Source of the DNA: Ceratotherium simum simum
Taxonomy: Eukaryota; Chordata; Mammalia; Perissodactyla; Rhinocerotidae
Assembly (NCBI RefSeq): GCF_000283155.1
Contig: NW_004454160.1
Location: 8,384,081-8,448,080, forward strand
Reading direction: 5' to 3'
Length of the DNA stretch: 64,000 nt
Shown here: in pieces, positions 49,795 to 62,303 of the stretch
Layout: every line of letters starts with the position of its first letter
Numbering within the stretch: position 1 is the first letter of the stretch
Position numbers and translations under genes: made by a program
Notes under the pieces: generated by a model
Database searches by the model: none
What the model was told of the DNA's origin: nothing
Seen by the model: the letters and a program-made list of their open reading frames with translations, nothing else

Positions 49795-49960
49795 CTGTGT
49801 AGCATAGTAGAAGGAGTAACTTTAGAGTCCCACCTACTAGCAGTGTGACCTGGGCACATCACTTCACTATGTTGAGTTTCAAATCCCTTACCCATAAAAT
49901 TAAGAAAATAATATTTACTACAAGGTTGTAGTAAAAATGAAATGAGATACCAGGAGACTT
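49795..49960 (+). repeat. MIR SINE
   Basis: Sense MIR: 'actttagagtcccacctact' 'agcagtgtgacctgggcac' ... 'caaggttgtagtaaaaatga'. Confidence 0.83.
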
Positions 49961-49974
49961 ATACCTTTTTCTCC

Positions 49975-50341
49975 TTACCATCAATCTATCACCAAGTCCT
50001 GTCAATTTTACCTCCTGAATATCTCAAATCCCTTTACTTCTATTTCTACCACCATCACCACCTTGGTTTGTCCATTATCTTATCTCTCTCCAGGACGACA
50101 GCAACAGCCTTCTAAGTGGTTTTCTAGCATTCATTCTAGCCCTCTGCAGTCCAGTCTCCACACAGCAATCTGGGTAGATTTTAAGAAAACACAATCGGAT
50201 CATGTCACACCCCCTTTCTCCCAATTAAAACTTTCAGTGCTCTTAGGATAACCAGATTCACAAAGCCCTCCTCATTGGCTTCCTGCTTGTCTCTCCAGAA
50301 TCATCTAGTGCCACTCTTGCCCTTGCTCTCTCTGCTCCAGA
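49975..50341 (+). mobile_element. L2 LINE fragment, left part
   Basis: Sense L2 3' coding region: 'caacagccttctaagtggtt', 'cagtccagtctccacacagc', 'ggatcatgtcacaccccctt', 'tcctcattggcttcctgct'. It continues after the LTR at 50822. Confidence 0.82.
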
Positions 50342-50345
50342 CAAC

Positions 50346-50817
50346 TGGTGACAGATTATCTCCTTGACCAAACTTTAGTCAGCCTCCTCTGAGCCTTCAT
50401 TTTAACTAGGTCTTGCCCTTGGCAATGCCACCTGCCCCGCCCCCGGCCAGCTTTAGCAAGAATCCTGCTAGGTCAGTTTAGAGAACTCCTCTACCCTTGA
50501 TATCTGATCACCCTGGATATCTGATGAAGTTCTTCATCCCCCACCTTTGAAATCTAAGTCCTTGGTGTGTCTTCAGCAAGAATCCTAAGTCAGTTTAGCA
50601 AGAATCCCGCTACCCTTGATGTCTTCTTTTAGTAATATTCCATCCACCAATCCCTTCACTCTGCTTGTTGGCTATAAATCCCCATTTGTCATTTGGATTT
50701 GGAGTTGAACCTGATCTCTCTTCCCTGTTGCCAGAGTCTTGACACCTATTGCAATAGTCCTGAATAAAATTTTCCTTACCATTTTAACAAGTGTCAGAAT
50801 AATTTTTTTCTTAAACA
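50346..50817 (+). mobile_element. Solo LTR inserted into L2
   Basis: A 472-bp TG...CA element with a TATA-like 'ggctataaatcc' near 50670 and AATAAA near 50763. It splits one L2 copy and is flanked by a 4-bp repeat, CAAC (50342-50345) and CGAC (50818-50821), which suggests an ERV1-class LTR. Inside it, 'tttagcaagaatcc' occurs at about 50452 and 50597, with a related copy 'tcagcaagaatcc' at about 50573. No retroviral genes are present. Confidence 0.7.
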
Positions 50818-50821
50818 CGAC

Positions 50822-51203
50822 CTGCTTTTCTGTTCCTCAGAGTCTTTGCTAACGTTATTCCATTTTCTTGGGCTGCTCTTCCTCGCCTATACCTAAAGCC
50901 TACACATCCTTCAGATCTCATCTCAATGTCACTTTCTCAGGAAAGTTTCCTTAGCCCCACAGAGTGAGTAGGTTACAGTGTATTGCCTTTGCAAAATGTG
51001 GCATGGTTTGTAATTGTATATTTGTGCAATTATATTGATTAATGTGGCTTTTCATAACTCCTTTGTATGCTCCATGAGGGCAGGGAGACCGTGTCATTTT
51101 GTTCATAATCCTTGTCTCCAGTACCTTAACATAGTACCTGGCATATAGTAGGTGTTCTATAAATGCTTATTGTTTGATTGAATGAATGAATGAATGAAAG
51201 TAC
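50822..51203 (+). mobile_element. L2 LINE fragment, right part with 3' end
   Basis: Continuation of the L2: 'ttctgttcctcagagtcttt', 'ttcagatctcatctcaatg', 'catgagggcagggagaccg', and the 3' end 'acctggcatatagtaggtg' followed by (TGAA)n. Confidence 0.85.
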
Positions 51204-51414
51204 ACTATATAGAAAAGGTGCTCTATAGATCATTCCTTCTAGTCTCCAGCTGTGGTAATAATTCTGGGCACTGTTGTGGAGACACAACCTTCTATGGCTT
51301 ATTTCAAACTATGGCAAACCCTCCTGGGAGAAACCTAGGGTTGCACTCTTGGAGGTGCCTGGGAAGCTCAGAGAGTTTAGGTGCCCCTCCTGAAAAATCC
51401 CCTTCTAATGATGC

Positions 51415-51485
51415 CCCAGGACCATGATTTGCTCACCTTTTAATCCTCAATGCCTCGAACAGTGCCTGGGACCTGGTAGTTACTC
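51415..51485 (+). repeat. L2 3' end fragment
   Basis: 'aacagtgcctgggacctggt' and flanks match the L2 terminal block. Confidence 0.6.
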
Positions 51486-51834
51486 AAATAGATGATCTTG
51501 GAATTGAGGAAATGACCTATTTGGGTGTTTCCCCGGAATACAGATAATCCCCTTGAGATGGTTTCCTGGATGAATGCTAATGGAGATGGATGCTAGTTCT
51601 GTCCTCATGGCTGCCAGCCTAGCAAAAGATGCCTGTTGGGAATAAAGTCCATGAGAGTCTTTTCTAGGTGCCTAGTACTGTAAAACAGGGAAATGGCAAT
51701 ATGAACTTAGTAAGATTTCTTCACTATTTATATTACTGCCGCCTGATCTCCTATAGTATTTATCAGTAAAACTGGCAGTGGTTGTGGTGGGAGGAGTAAG
51801 GAGGCAGCACGCACAGCAAGAAAGCAGGGAGCTG

Positions 51835-53110
51835 GGTGTCTGTTCTAGGACTTAACCCCAGTACCATCTCCCCTAACTCTCTCCCTTCCCTTAGTACCAA
51901 GCTTTCTGAGACCACTCCCTGCTCCCCGTCCTCGGCTTCCATCGTCTCCTCTTCCCTTTGTAGTCTCACTCTGCCTGCACTGTGCAACTGCTCTGCTAAG
52001 ATTTCCAATGATCATCTTGTCGATAAACCATGTGGGTATGTCTGGGCCCTAACTTGTGCTCCCTGCAGCCTTAGGCACTGTTCTCCTTCTTCTCTTGGTG
52101 GCTGTGATGACACCATGCTCTCTTAGTTGGTCTCCTGCCTTTCTTTCTCATTCTTCTTTGTGGCCATTTCTTCCTCTTCCCACGCTACACACTCCCCTGG
52201 GTGAGCCACCTAATCCAAAATGGCTCGGTTACCACCTCTACTTAAATGACTTCCAAATAAATCCATGTCTCTTGCCCAGGCCTCTCTCCTGAGCTCCAGA
52301 CTCTGAGAGGACATCTCCGTGGCATCTGTGGCCCTCCTTTCCACCTACCCAAAACATCCTGCCAATCTTCAAGTCCTGCTGGTCTTAGCTCCTCAGTCCA
52401 CCCAGTCTCTCCACATTTCCTGTCACTACCCTAGTTCAAGTCACCTTCCTCCCTCCCATGCATTCTGGCAACAGCCTTCTGTCTGGGCTTCCTGTGTCTG
52501 CTCCAGCTCTTCCCTCTTCAATCCATTTCTGTATGATAACCAGAGTGACTTTTCTAAAGTGAAAATTTGATCAGGTCTCTTCTCTGCTTAAGTGCCTAGA
52601 AAGTCAGGGGCTTCCCATTAACTTCAGGATAAAGCACAAACGTGAGCATGTCAGCCACGTCTCTGGCCTCTGCTTAATTTCCAGCTCCAACTTTTGCTAC
52701 TTCCCTGGCCCCAGGCAGCACTAGAGCTCTATTGAACTCTTGAATCTCCTTACTCCATTATGATCTCTTTGGCCTCAGAACCTCTGGATGTGCTCTTCTG
52801 CCTGAACTGCCTTTTCTTTGTTCTTCCAGTCCAGCTAACTACTCATTCTTTAGGATCTCCTCGGTGTCCCTTTCTCCAGGAAGCTTTCTGTGACCTTGTA
52901 AGGCCACATTAGGTGCCCCTCCCCCATCCTATTTTTTCTCAATGCACCCCATACTCTCTGCCCTTTTACTTGTATCAGCATCTCCCCCAGACTGAAAGCT
53001 CCTCAGGGGCAGGGACTCTGCCTGGTTCATGGCTGTGTTCGTAGTTTGTAACATAGTGCCTGGCACATAGTAGGCATGCACAATATTTATTGACTGAAAG
53101 AACAAGTGAT
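51835..53110 (+). mobile_element. L2 LINE, about 1.3 kb with 3' end
   Basis: Long sense L2 fragment: 'agctttctgagaccactccc', 'aatgatcatcttgtcgataa', 'acttccaaataaatccatgt', 'agtgacttttctaaagtg', 'ttccattaacttcaggataa'-like block, 'ctcaggggcagggactctgc', ending 'tgcctggcacatagtaggc'. Coding capacity is lost. Confidence 0.87.
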
Positions 53111-53134
53111 TTTCTAAAGCTTTGTCATAGCTAG

Positions 53135-53350
53135 CCTACCACAGTGATTAAGAATAAGGACATTGAAGCCAGACTGCCTCAGTTCCAATCCTGGCTCAAA
53201 CACTGACGACCTGTGTAACCTTGGGCAGCTACCGAACCTGGCTAAGCCTTGGTATTGCTGTTTTAAAAGTGTTTCTCGCCTCATAGGATTGCTTTGAGGA
53301 TTAAATAAGTTAATGTTTACATGCCTGGCATAAAGTAAGGACCATATAAA
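53135..53350 (+). repeat. MIR SINE
   Basis: Sense MIR: 'acagtgattaagaataagg', 'gccagactgcctcagttcc', 'aaccttgggcagctaccg', 'ggattgctttgaggattaaa'. Confidence 0.88.
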
Positions 53351-54384
53351 AAGAATAACTTATTCTACTTTATGACCAAATACGAATAATTTTGGGAGTG
53401 AAAGGGATTCTATCAATAAATACATCAGGACAAGAGGTATAAACTAGGACTGTCCTAGGCAAACAGGGACATTTGGTCACCCTACATATACAGGCTCACT
53501 AGGTAAATAAATATTGTCCTCATTTTTATTGGTTTTGTTACTTCTTGTCCATTTTCCTCTAGTGATTAGTAGTAAACTCTTCCAACCATAAAAGCCCACA
53601 TGCTTATCTTTAGGGACAACAGACAAAGGAAGAACTGGGGAGACAGTGTCTAAGGGACGGAATTGGTAGGGCACCATTAAGGAAACAGAAATGAAGTTGA
53701 ATTCTTGGGCTGTGGGTATAGGAAAAAAGGGAGCCTTCCGCCAGCCCATGGAAGCCTGAGGGCTTGACAGTTATAAAGCCTGTGTGGTTTCCTGGTGGGT
53801 CCAGCCTTTCCTGGAGCCTTGACCGTGGGGCGTTTTGTGCACGAGGCAGCCTGTGCTGATCCTGCTTGACATGCGCTTGTTGTCTGCTCATTGAGTTTGC
53901 TGTTTTCTCTCAAACTGTTTCAGAAACATGCAGTTCCATTTGCTTCCCCAACAGGGAGTGTTTTTTCATTACCTTAAAATAGTCGTTTTTATAAACTGGG
54001 CTAAACACCTGGTGGGCAGGGGTTTTACCTCATGGTCATTCCAATTTGAATTTCATTATTTCTCCTGCTTACCTGGGGTGGGGAAAAATATAGTTTCTAA
54101 ACACAGTTTTCCTTTTTCTGGTTTCCCAGCAGATGCACCATCAGATAACGGCACCTCTGCAGCTGGCTGCATCTGCCCGGGATACCAATTGCAGCCAGTT
54201 CTGGGGGTGACCATGGCGCTCGAGGGGAGGGGAAGGGGAAGAGCATCTTTCCTTGTCTTGAAATACTGAAGCCTGTCAGTCTGAGAAGGTGCCATTCAGA
54301 GACGGTTACCAACTCCATTCTCACTCCCTCTTCTTCTAAGGTGGGAGTAGAGGTGGTAGTGGGGAGGGAAGGGATAAGAGAATG

Positions 54385-54600
54385 AACTAACATTTAGTGA
54401 CACTTCCTATGTGCCAGGCAGTGGTAACCTTCCATTTCATTGAATACTCCGAACAACCCTAAAATCTAGATATTAGTCTTTTTACTTCACAGGTAAGGAA
54501 AGGGGAGTTCAAAGAATAAAAATAACATGCTAAAGATATATCGATAATAGGTGGGAATTTGAATCTGCTTCTGTCTGATTCTAAACCCCATGCCTTTTAT
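54385..54600 (-). repeat. MIR SINE
   Basis: Antisense MIR: 'cctatgtgccaggcagtggt', 'ttacttcacaggtaaggaaa', 'tgggaatttgaatctgcttc'. Confidence 0.82.
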
Positions 54601-54879
54601 GTCTCTGAGGCCCTGAGTGGGGTGAGAATTTGTTCAGTGTCACACAGCCAGCCAGAAGGAGATTATATCTTTCTAGCCTCCCAAAAGAGAGAGAGGCAGG
54701 GCTAGGCGATTTCCACAAAACATGTTGGTCATGTGCTTAATTGATATGAGAGGGAGAGGGAGAATTGAAGAAGTTTTTGGCTGTTAGTGATTCCATCTTT
54801 CATCCATTCAACAAACGTATATATGGTGCTTACTACGTGTCAGGCACAGTGTGTCAACTTATATGAAGAATAGAGTAGA

Positions 54880-55200
54880 AAAGGCAGGCTTGAGGTTATG
54901 TGTGATAGTTGACCTCAGTTTTGGAAATGTTGAGCTTGAGATATATGGATATAACTGTCTGGAGCTCTGGGGAAAAGTCTGTGCAAGACATATAGATTGG
55001 AGAACGATCCTCAAATAGGTGGTAGTTATACCATTAACAATGAATGAAATAGTTAGGATTATATGAGGGAGAAGAGCATTGAGGATGGAACATCAGGTAA
55101 TCCCCATTGTGTTTCAAAGGGCAAACAAAGTGAAGAGTTCATAAAGAAGATTAAGAAGGACTGTCTAGAGATGTAGGTGGAGAATCAGGAGAGAGGGATG
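54880..55200. repeat. Possible ancient repeat, unnamed
   Basis: 'gaaatgttgagcttgagata' ... 'ctggagctctggggaaaagt' resembles a common old mammalian dispersed sequence. Similar wording occurs at 36340-36620. Class not assigned. Confidence 0.4.
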
Positions 55201-55990
55201 AATTTAGATTTTTTTTCTATTTCTTTTTTAAAAATCAGCGTCTTGAGGTGTAATTTGCATAGAACCATTTTACACTCATTCTGAGTGTACAGTTCCCAGA
55301 CAGATGCCACCATCAGATGGTACCTCCTCAGCAGCTGGCAGGCAGTTCTGGTGCAGTTTTGACAAGTGTATACACCCATGTAACCTCCACTGCAGTCAAG
55401 ATATAGAACATTTCCATCATATTGAAAATTCCCTCCGGCTCTGCCCTGGTTATTCCCCTGCAGCCTCCAGGCGACCACTGATCTGATTTCTATCACCACA
55501 GATTAGTTTTGCTTCTTCTAGAATTTCATATCAATGGAGGCAGACAGTATATACTCTTTTGAATCTTGCTGCATCAATGTCATTGCATGGGTCAGTACCT
55601 TGTATCTTTTTATTTCTGGGTAAAATTTCAGTGTATGAATATACCCCAAGTTATTTATCCACTCACCTGTTGATGGACATTTGGGTTATTTCTAGTTTGG
55701 GACTGTTATGAATGAAGCTGTTATGAAAATTTGTGTATAAGTCTTTTTGTGTATATATTTTTTCATTTTTCTTGGTAAATACCTAGGAGCGGAATTGCTT
55801 GGTCAAATAGTAAGTGCATGGTTAAGAGAAATTGCCTAACTTCTTTCCAAAATGGTTATACCATTTTATACTCTCATCAATAATATATGAGATTTCCAGG
55901 TGTGCTATATTCTCACTGTACTTGGTATTGTTACTATTTTTAATTTTCAGCCATTCTAGTAGGTGTGTAGTAGTACCCAACTGTGATTTT

Positions 55991-56188
55991 TTTTTTTTAA
56001 TTTATTTTTCCCCCCAAAGCCCCAGTAGATAGTCGTATGTCATAGCTGCACATCCTTCCAGTTGCTGTATGTGGGACTCAGCCTCAGGATGGACGGAGAA
56101 GTGGTGCCTCGGTGCGCGCCCGGGATCCGAACCCGGGCCGCCAGCATCAGAGCGCGCGCACTTAACCACCAAGCCACGGGGCCGGCCC
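55991..56188 (-). mobile_element. ERE-type SINE nested in L1
   Basis: Antisense ERE with middle 'ccccaaagccccagtagata' and head 'aagccacggggccggcccc'. The perfect 15-bp target-site duplication CCCAACTGTGATTTT lies at 55976-55990 and 56189-56203. Confidence 0.96.
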
Positions 56189-57250
56189 CCCAACTGTGAT
56201 TTTAATTTGCACTTATCTGATGACTAATGATTGAATATCTTTTCTTGTCCTTATTGGCCATTCTTTGGGTTTATTTCTGGTCTATTTAGCTCCATTTGTA
56301 TATATGTCTATCTGTACTGCAATACCACATTGTACTGATTATTGTACTTGTAATAAATCTCCAAGTCAAGTTATATAACTCCTCTAACTTTGTTATTCTT
56401 TTCTCTAAACTGTTCTGTTTATTCTAGGTCTTTTGAACTTCCACATAAATTTTCAAATCAGCTTGTCAATTTCAACAAAATAAAGCCTGCCAGGAGTTTT
56501 ATTGGAATTATGTTGAATCTATCAATCATTTTGTGAAGAGTTGACGTCTTAACAATATTGTGGCTTCCCATTCATTTATTTAGATATTCTTTAATTTCTC
56601 TCAGCAATGTTTTCTAGTTTTCCACGTATGAGTTTTGCGCATATTTTGTTAAACTCATTCCTAAGCACTTTGTGTTTTGATGTAATTTTATGATGTGCCT
56701 TGGTTTTTCACGTTTGTCGTGCTTGGGGTTCATTCTGTGGACTTATGATTTTCATAAAATTTGGAAAAATTTTGGTCACTATTTCTTCAAATATTTTTTT
56801 TGACTTCCCCTTTCTCTTTTTTCCCTGTAGGGTCCAAAGGCATATATAAAAGGTCATTTGAAGTTGTTTCACAGCTCACTAATGCTCTGGTCATTTTTTT
56901 TCAGTCTTTTTTTCTTCTTGTCTTTCATTTTTGTTTAGTTTTTGTTGCTATGTCTTGAAGTTCACTAATCTTTCATTTTTCAGTGTCTAATATGCTGTTA
57001 TTCATCTCAAACATTTTCATTTTTATCTTTAGAAGTTCAGTTTGAGTCTTTTTATATTTTCCACGTTTTCACTCATCATGCTCAATCTTTCCTTGACCTT
57101 CCTAAACATATGGAATATGGTTTTAATAACTGTTGTGATGTCTTTGTCTACTGATTCTATCATCTGTGTCATTTCTAGGTCAGTTTTCATTGATTGATTT
57201 TTCTTTTCATTATGGATTGTATTTTTCTGCTTATTTGCAGGTCTTGTTAT

Positions 57251-57502
57251 ATTTTTTTATTTTTATTTTTTATGAGGAGATCAGCCCTGTGCTAACATCT
57301 GCCAATCCTCCTCTTTTTTTGCTGAGGAAGACTGGCCCTGGGCTAACATCCGTGCCCATCTTCCTCCACTTTATATGGGACGCCGCCACAGCATGGCTTG
57401 CCAAGCAGTGCGTCGGTGCGCGCCCGGGATCTGAACCAGCAAACCCCGGGCTGCTGCAGCGGGAGTGCGTGCACTTAACCACTTGTGCCACCGGGCTGGC
57501 CC
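57251..57502 (-). mobile_element. ERE-type SINE nested in L1
   Basis: Antisense ERE with two tail modules and 'ccactttatatgggacgcc'. The perfect 13-bp target-site duplication CAGGTCTTGTTAT lies at 57238-57250 and 57503-57515. Confidence 0.96.
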
Positions 57503-59127
57503 CAGGTCTTGTTATTTTTGATTGGATTCCAGACACTGTGTTTTTTACCTTTTTGGGTGCTGGATATTTTTATATTCCTATAAATACACGTGGGCTTTGT
57601 TCTGTGATGTAGTTAAGTTACTTGTAAACTGGTTCTTGCTTTGTTAGGCATGACGAGAACTGTTTTTAGTCCATGGCTAATTTTGCCCGCTACTGCGGCA
57701 ATACCCTTCTGAATACTCTACCTGATGACCTGTAAATTATGAGGTTTTCCACTCTGGCTGGTAGGTGAACCCTGAGAATTTTTCCCCTGTATTCCTTTCA
57801 GGTGTTTTTTTCCTTCAGCTTTGGGTAGTTTCCCCACATGAATGTGCTGATCAGCGCTCAGCCGATGGCTTGAGGAGGACCCTCTGCAGATCTCTGGAGC
57901 TCTCTCTCATCTCTGATGCTCTTCATGTGAACTCTGGCTGCCATGGCCTCCTTGGATTTCCAGCCTGATCTCCTAAACCAAGGGATACTTTTGGGCTCTG
58001 CCTAGGTTCCCCCTTCCAGTGCTGAAGCCTGGAAGCCCTTTCCTATCACAGACAGAGGCAATCATAGGGCTATTTTGTTAGTTCCCTCTCTCCTAGGGAT
58101 CACTGCCTGTGCTGCCTGATGTCTAATGTCTGAAAACTCTTGTTTCATATATTTTGTCAGGTGTTTTAGTTGTTTTATATGGGAGAGTAAATCTTGTCCC
58201 TGTTGCTCCACCTTGATCAGAATTAGAAGTCCTGATGCTATTTTAAATGATATTAATATTTATAAAATTTTTTCAATTATTTATTCATAGTCTGTGGAAG
58301 AACAATTGATTTTTGATATTTGACCTTGTATCCTGTAACCTTGCTCAATTCCTTATTAGATTTGCATTTTTGGAGGTAGATTCCTTAGGAATTTCTATGT
58401 ACACAATCATGTCACCTGTGAATGCAGAAAGTTTTATTTCTTCCTTTGTAACCTGTATGTGCTCTCTCTCTCTTTCTCTTTCTTTGTCTGCCTACCCAAC
58501 TCCCCCCCCACCCCCCCACTGCCTTATTGTTGTGCTAGGAACTCTATTACTGTGTTGAATAGAAGTGGAAAGAGCAGACCTTCTTTCCTTGTTCTTAATC
58601 TTGGGAGAGGAAAGCTTTCAGTCTTTCATCATTAAGTATGTGCTAGCTCTAGGCTTCTTATAGATGTCTTTATGGACTAAAGAAGCTCCTTTCTATTCCT
58701 AGTTTGCTGAGAGCCTCACCATGAATGGATGTTGAATTTTATCAAATGCTTTTTCTACATCTATTGAGAAGATAATATAATTTTTCTCCTTTATTCTCTT
58801 AATGGGTAAATTACAGTGATCAAATGTCAGTAAATCAATCTTGCAGTCCTGAGATAAACTCCACTTGATCATGATGCATTATCCTTTTAAAAATCTTTTT
58901 TGTATATTAATGTATTCTATTTACTAATATATTATTAAGGATCTTGCATCAACGTTCATGAGAGGTATTGGCCCAGTTTTATTTTCTTGTAACGTGTTTG
59001 TTGGGTTTTGATAACTGAGTAATACTGGCTTCGTAAAATAAGTTAGTAAAAATTCCTTTCTATTTTACTTTCTAAAAGAATTTGAGTATGACTGGTATCA
59101 TTTCTTCCTTCAGTGATAAGTAGAATT

Positions 59128-60063
59128 TTTGTTTTTTTTAATTTTTTGTTTATTGCAGTAACATTGGTTTATAACATTGCATAAATTTCAGGTGTACATC
59201 ATTATACTTCTATTTCTGCATAGATTACATCATGTTCACCACCCAAATACTAATTACAACCTATCACCACACACATATGCCGAATTATCCCTTTCGCCCT
59301 CCCCCCTCTCCCCTTCCCCTCTGGTAACCACCAATCCAATCTCTGACTCTATGTGTTTGTTTGTTGTTGTTATTATCTACTACTTAATTGGGGAGATCAT
59401 ATGGTATTTGACCTTCTTCCTCTGACTTATTTCACTTTGCATAATACCCTCAATGTCCATCCATGTTGTCACAAATGGCTGGATTTCATTGTTTCTTATG
59501 GCTGAGTAGTATTCCATTGTGTATATATACCACATCTTCTCTATCCATTCGTCCCTTGATGGGCACTTAGGTTGCTTCCAAGTCTTGGCTATTGTGAATA
59601 ACGCTCCAATGAACACAGGGGTGCATGTATCTTTACGCCTTGGTGTTTTCAAGTTCTTTGGATAAATACCCAGCAGTGGAATAGCTGGATCATATAGTAG
59701 TTCTATCCTTAATTTTTTGAGGAATCTCTATACCACCTTCCATAGTGGCTGCACCAGTTTGCACTCCCACCAGCAGTGTATGAGAGTTCCCTTCTCTCCA
59801 CATCCTCTCCAACACTTGTTGTTTCCTGTCTCGTTCATTATAGCCATTCTGATGGGCGTGAGGTGGTATCTCATTGTAGTTTTGATTTGCGTTTCCCTGA
59901 TAGTTAATGATGTTGAACATCTTTTCATGTGTCTATTGGCCATCTGTATATCTTCTTTGGAGAAATGTCTGTTCAGGTCTTTTGCCCATTTTTTAATTGG
60001 GTTGTTAGTTTTTTTGTTGTTGAGATGCATGAGTTCTTTATATATTTTGGAGATTAACCCCTT
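59128..60063 (-). mobile_element. Young 5'-truncated L1 nested in older L1
   Basis: 936 bp of antisense L1 with poly-T end at the left, 3' UTR and ORF2 C-terminus (peptides 'MEYYSAIRNNEIQPF' and '[11 protein letters not shown]' on the minus strand). The perfect 16-bp target-site duplication AGTGATAAGTAGAATT lies at 59112-59127 and 60064-60079. Same subfamily as the copy at 21161-21663. Confidence 0.96.
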
Positions 60064-60404
60064 AGTGATAAGTAGAATTCATCAGTGATGCTGTTTGGCC
60101 TGGAGTTTTTCTTGTGGAAAGTTTTTAAATTAAAAATTCAATTCATTTAATAGGTAAAGGACTATTCAGGTTTTCTATTTCTTTTGTGTCAGCTCGGGTA
60201 ATTTGTCTTTCAAGGAATTTGTACACTCATGTCCCTTTTTTCCCCAGCTTTATTGAGATGTAATTGACAAATAAAATTGTAAGATATTTAAATCATATCC
60301 TATTAATATTTATAGAATTTGCAGTGGTTCCCTCTATTGTTCCTGATATTGGCAATTTGTGTTTCTTTCTTTTTTCTTGATTTACCTATGTTGAGATTAG
60401 TTGG

Positions 60405-60800
60405 CTTTTGCTGCATTGCCAAATCCTACAATCACAATGACTTACAACATGTTGTAATGACTTACATTCATGATTATGGCTTTGTGAATTGGCTCTGACA
60501 GCTCAGATCTAGGCTGTGGATGGTGTTCAGGTCTGCTCTATGTGTTTCTCCTTCTAGGACTCAGGCTGACGGCGAAGCAGCTACCCTGGGCACTTGCTTC
60601 ACATGGCTGAGGGCTGAGTGCAAGAGGGCCAGTAGTAAGTCTTTTTCTGGAACAGACCACATTGTCAGTTCAGTTCGCATGTCATTGGCCAATGCAAATC
60701 CCATAGCCAGCCCAAAGTAAATGGGAGCAGGGAAGTATACTCTGCCCACAGTGAACCATAGCAAGGCTGGAAGAGAAGAAAATTTTGAGCAAATAATACA
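60405..60800 (-). mobile_element. Degraded LTR-like repeat, low confidence
   Basis: The order 'ttggcttttgctgc', 'gctctatgtgtttctccttc', 'cattggccaatgcaaatccc' 'atagccagcccaaagtaaat' resembles the complement of an old MaLR/ERVL-type LTR. Family uncertain. Confidence 0.45.
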
Positions 60801-61086
60801 GTCTAATACAAGGAAGGTCACAGAATCCAAGGAAACAGAGAGTAGTTGTTATCAGTGTAAAGTGCTTAGATGTCAAATAAAAAAGGATAAGAATAAAAAT
60901 TATCCTTTGAATTTCATTGATGTGTTTGGGTATAGAAATTTCTGTGGATAGTGGTAGTTGGAACCAGGTGTGACAGGAAAATAGAAAAAAGAAAAGAATG
61001 AGTGAGGACTACATTTTCTAGAAGCTTGGCTTGAAAGGAAATAAGACAGATATTTTCATAACTAGTGGGGAGCATAGAGCCTAGAG

Positions 61087-61087
<1 letters not shown>

Positions 61088-61122
<35 letters not shown>
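61088..61122. repeat. (TG)17.5 microsatellite
   Basis: Pure TG dinucleotide run of 35 bp, likely polymorphic. Confidence 0.97.
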
Positions 61123-61124
<2 letters not shown>

Positions 61125-61204
61125 AATTGGTAATACTTGCACATGTTCATCAGCTAAGTGAAAGAAGATGGTAAAGAAAGAAAAGTGAAAGATACCAATT
61201 ATGT

Positions 61205-62000
61205 TAGTTATCAATGTATTGCCTCTCCACTTCAAATATACCCTTCAATGCCTGCTCTGTGGTAATGGAGATGGACCCTGTAAATATTTCTCTTTTGCCA
61301 TCTGGCACAATGTTAAGCTTCGTTGGTAGAGGGTGCTGAAGGGACACTGAGAGGGAAGAGCTTTTCTTCCTGGTTTCCATGTGTTTCTCTTGAGGCAGAG
61401 CACCAGCAGCACATGGTGGCCAGCTACAAGTATGGTAACTAGCCACATGCATGGTGGCCAGTAGCACAGGGCCCCTCCTGTGGGCAGCTTTTCCCAGCAT
61501 ACCAGAGTGTGGCTTCCTAATATACCATCCTTAAAGGTGTTTTCTCAGCAAGCTTTGCAAGGCAACACCTCCTCAAGAATGTCCTTTGACACCTCAGATG
61601 CCTTCCTGGGCACTGTGTGGTGGCCTCAACAAGTTCTGCCACACAGACCCTCCATATAGGTGGTTTCCTCAGGTACCCCAAAGGGTGGCGTCTTGGTGAG
61701 TTCTGTTGGCACAGCATCTCAGTCAACCTCTCTGCCACCCAGTAGGTCAAGGCTGCATCCTTTCCAACATTGGTTAGATATCAGCCTAGGGGCTGGGGCC
61801 TCTCCCAGATTTCTTTCTTTCTTGTGTGCTCCATCTCAGCCCTAGAGGCAGAGGCTGCTCCCTATGTTGGGTATTTGTGTATTTCATTGAGTTCTTTCTT
61901 TTCCTTTAGGAGGTAATCCCCTGTTATAGTTAATAATTCCTTTCATTAAAATTCCCCTGTTCAAATTAGAGTGTGGTTTCTGTCTCCTGAGTGGACCCTG
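61205..62000. repeat. Probable ancient transposon-derived region, unnamed
   Basis: 'ggtaatggagatggaccctg' ... 'tttgccatctggcacaatgt' 'taagcttcgttggtagaggg' ... 'ggtttctgtctcctgagtgg' is a pattern I recall from other mammalian loci, but I cannot assign class or ends. Confidence 0.45.
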
Positions 62001-62029
62001 ATTGATACACCAACAAAAGAAGGGAATAG

Positions 62030-62291
62030 GGGCCAGCCTGGTGGTGTACCAGTTGGGTTCGTGTGCTCTGCTTCAGTGGCCTGGGGTTCACTGGTTTGGA
62101 TCCTGGGTGCAGACCTACGTACAGCTCATCAAACCATGCTGAGGCGGCGTCCCACATACAGCAACTAGAAGGATGTACAACTATGACATACAACTTTCTA
62201 CTGGGGCTTTGGGGAGAAAAAGGGAAAAAAGGAGGAAGATTGGCAACAGGTGTTAGCTCAGGGCCAATCTTCCTCAAAAAATAAAAAAAAG
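62030..62291 (+). mobile_element. ERE-type SINE
   Basis: Sense ERE: head 'ggggccagcctggtggtgta', middle 'ctactggggctttggggag', tail 'caggtgttagctcagggcc' and A-rich end. A 12-bp target-site duplication AGAAGGGAATAG (62018-62029) recurs as AGAAGGAAATAG (62292-62303). Confidence 0.95.
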
Positions 62292-62303
62292 AGAAGGAAA
62301 TAG

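Larger units (their letters stand above)
55205..60400 (-). mobile_element. Antisense old L1 cluster with nested insertions
   Basis: Complement of old L1 3' UTR and ORF2: 'gttgatggacatttgggtta', 'aatacctaggagcggaattg', 'ttttatcaaatgctttttct', 'acatctattgagaagataat', ending in 'gcctggagtttttcttgtgg' after 60080. It is probably more than one copy. It is interrupted by EREs at 55991-56188 and 57251-57502 and by a younger L1 at 59128-60063. A small L1-tail-like piece (ccagctttattgagatgtaa) lies at 60245-60300, and a pyrimidine/poly-C tract at 58455-58515. Confidence 0.85.

Noticed and set aside
59690..60088. Overlapping frames on both strands around 60 kb
   Set aside because: They are L1 ORF2 remnants (minus strand) and their complement.
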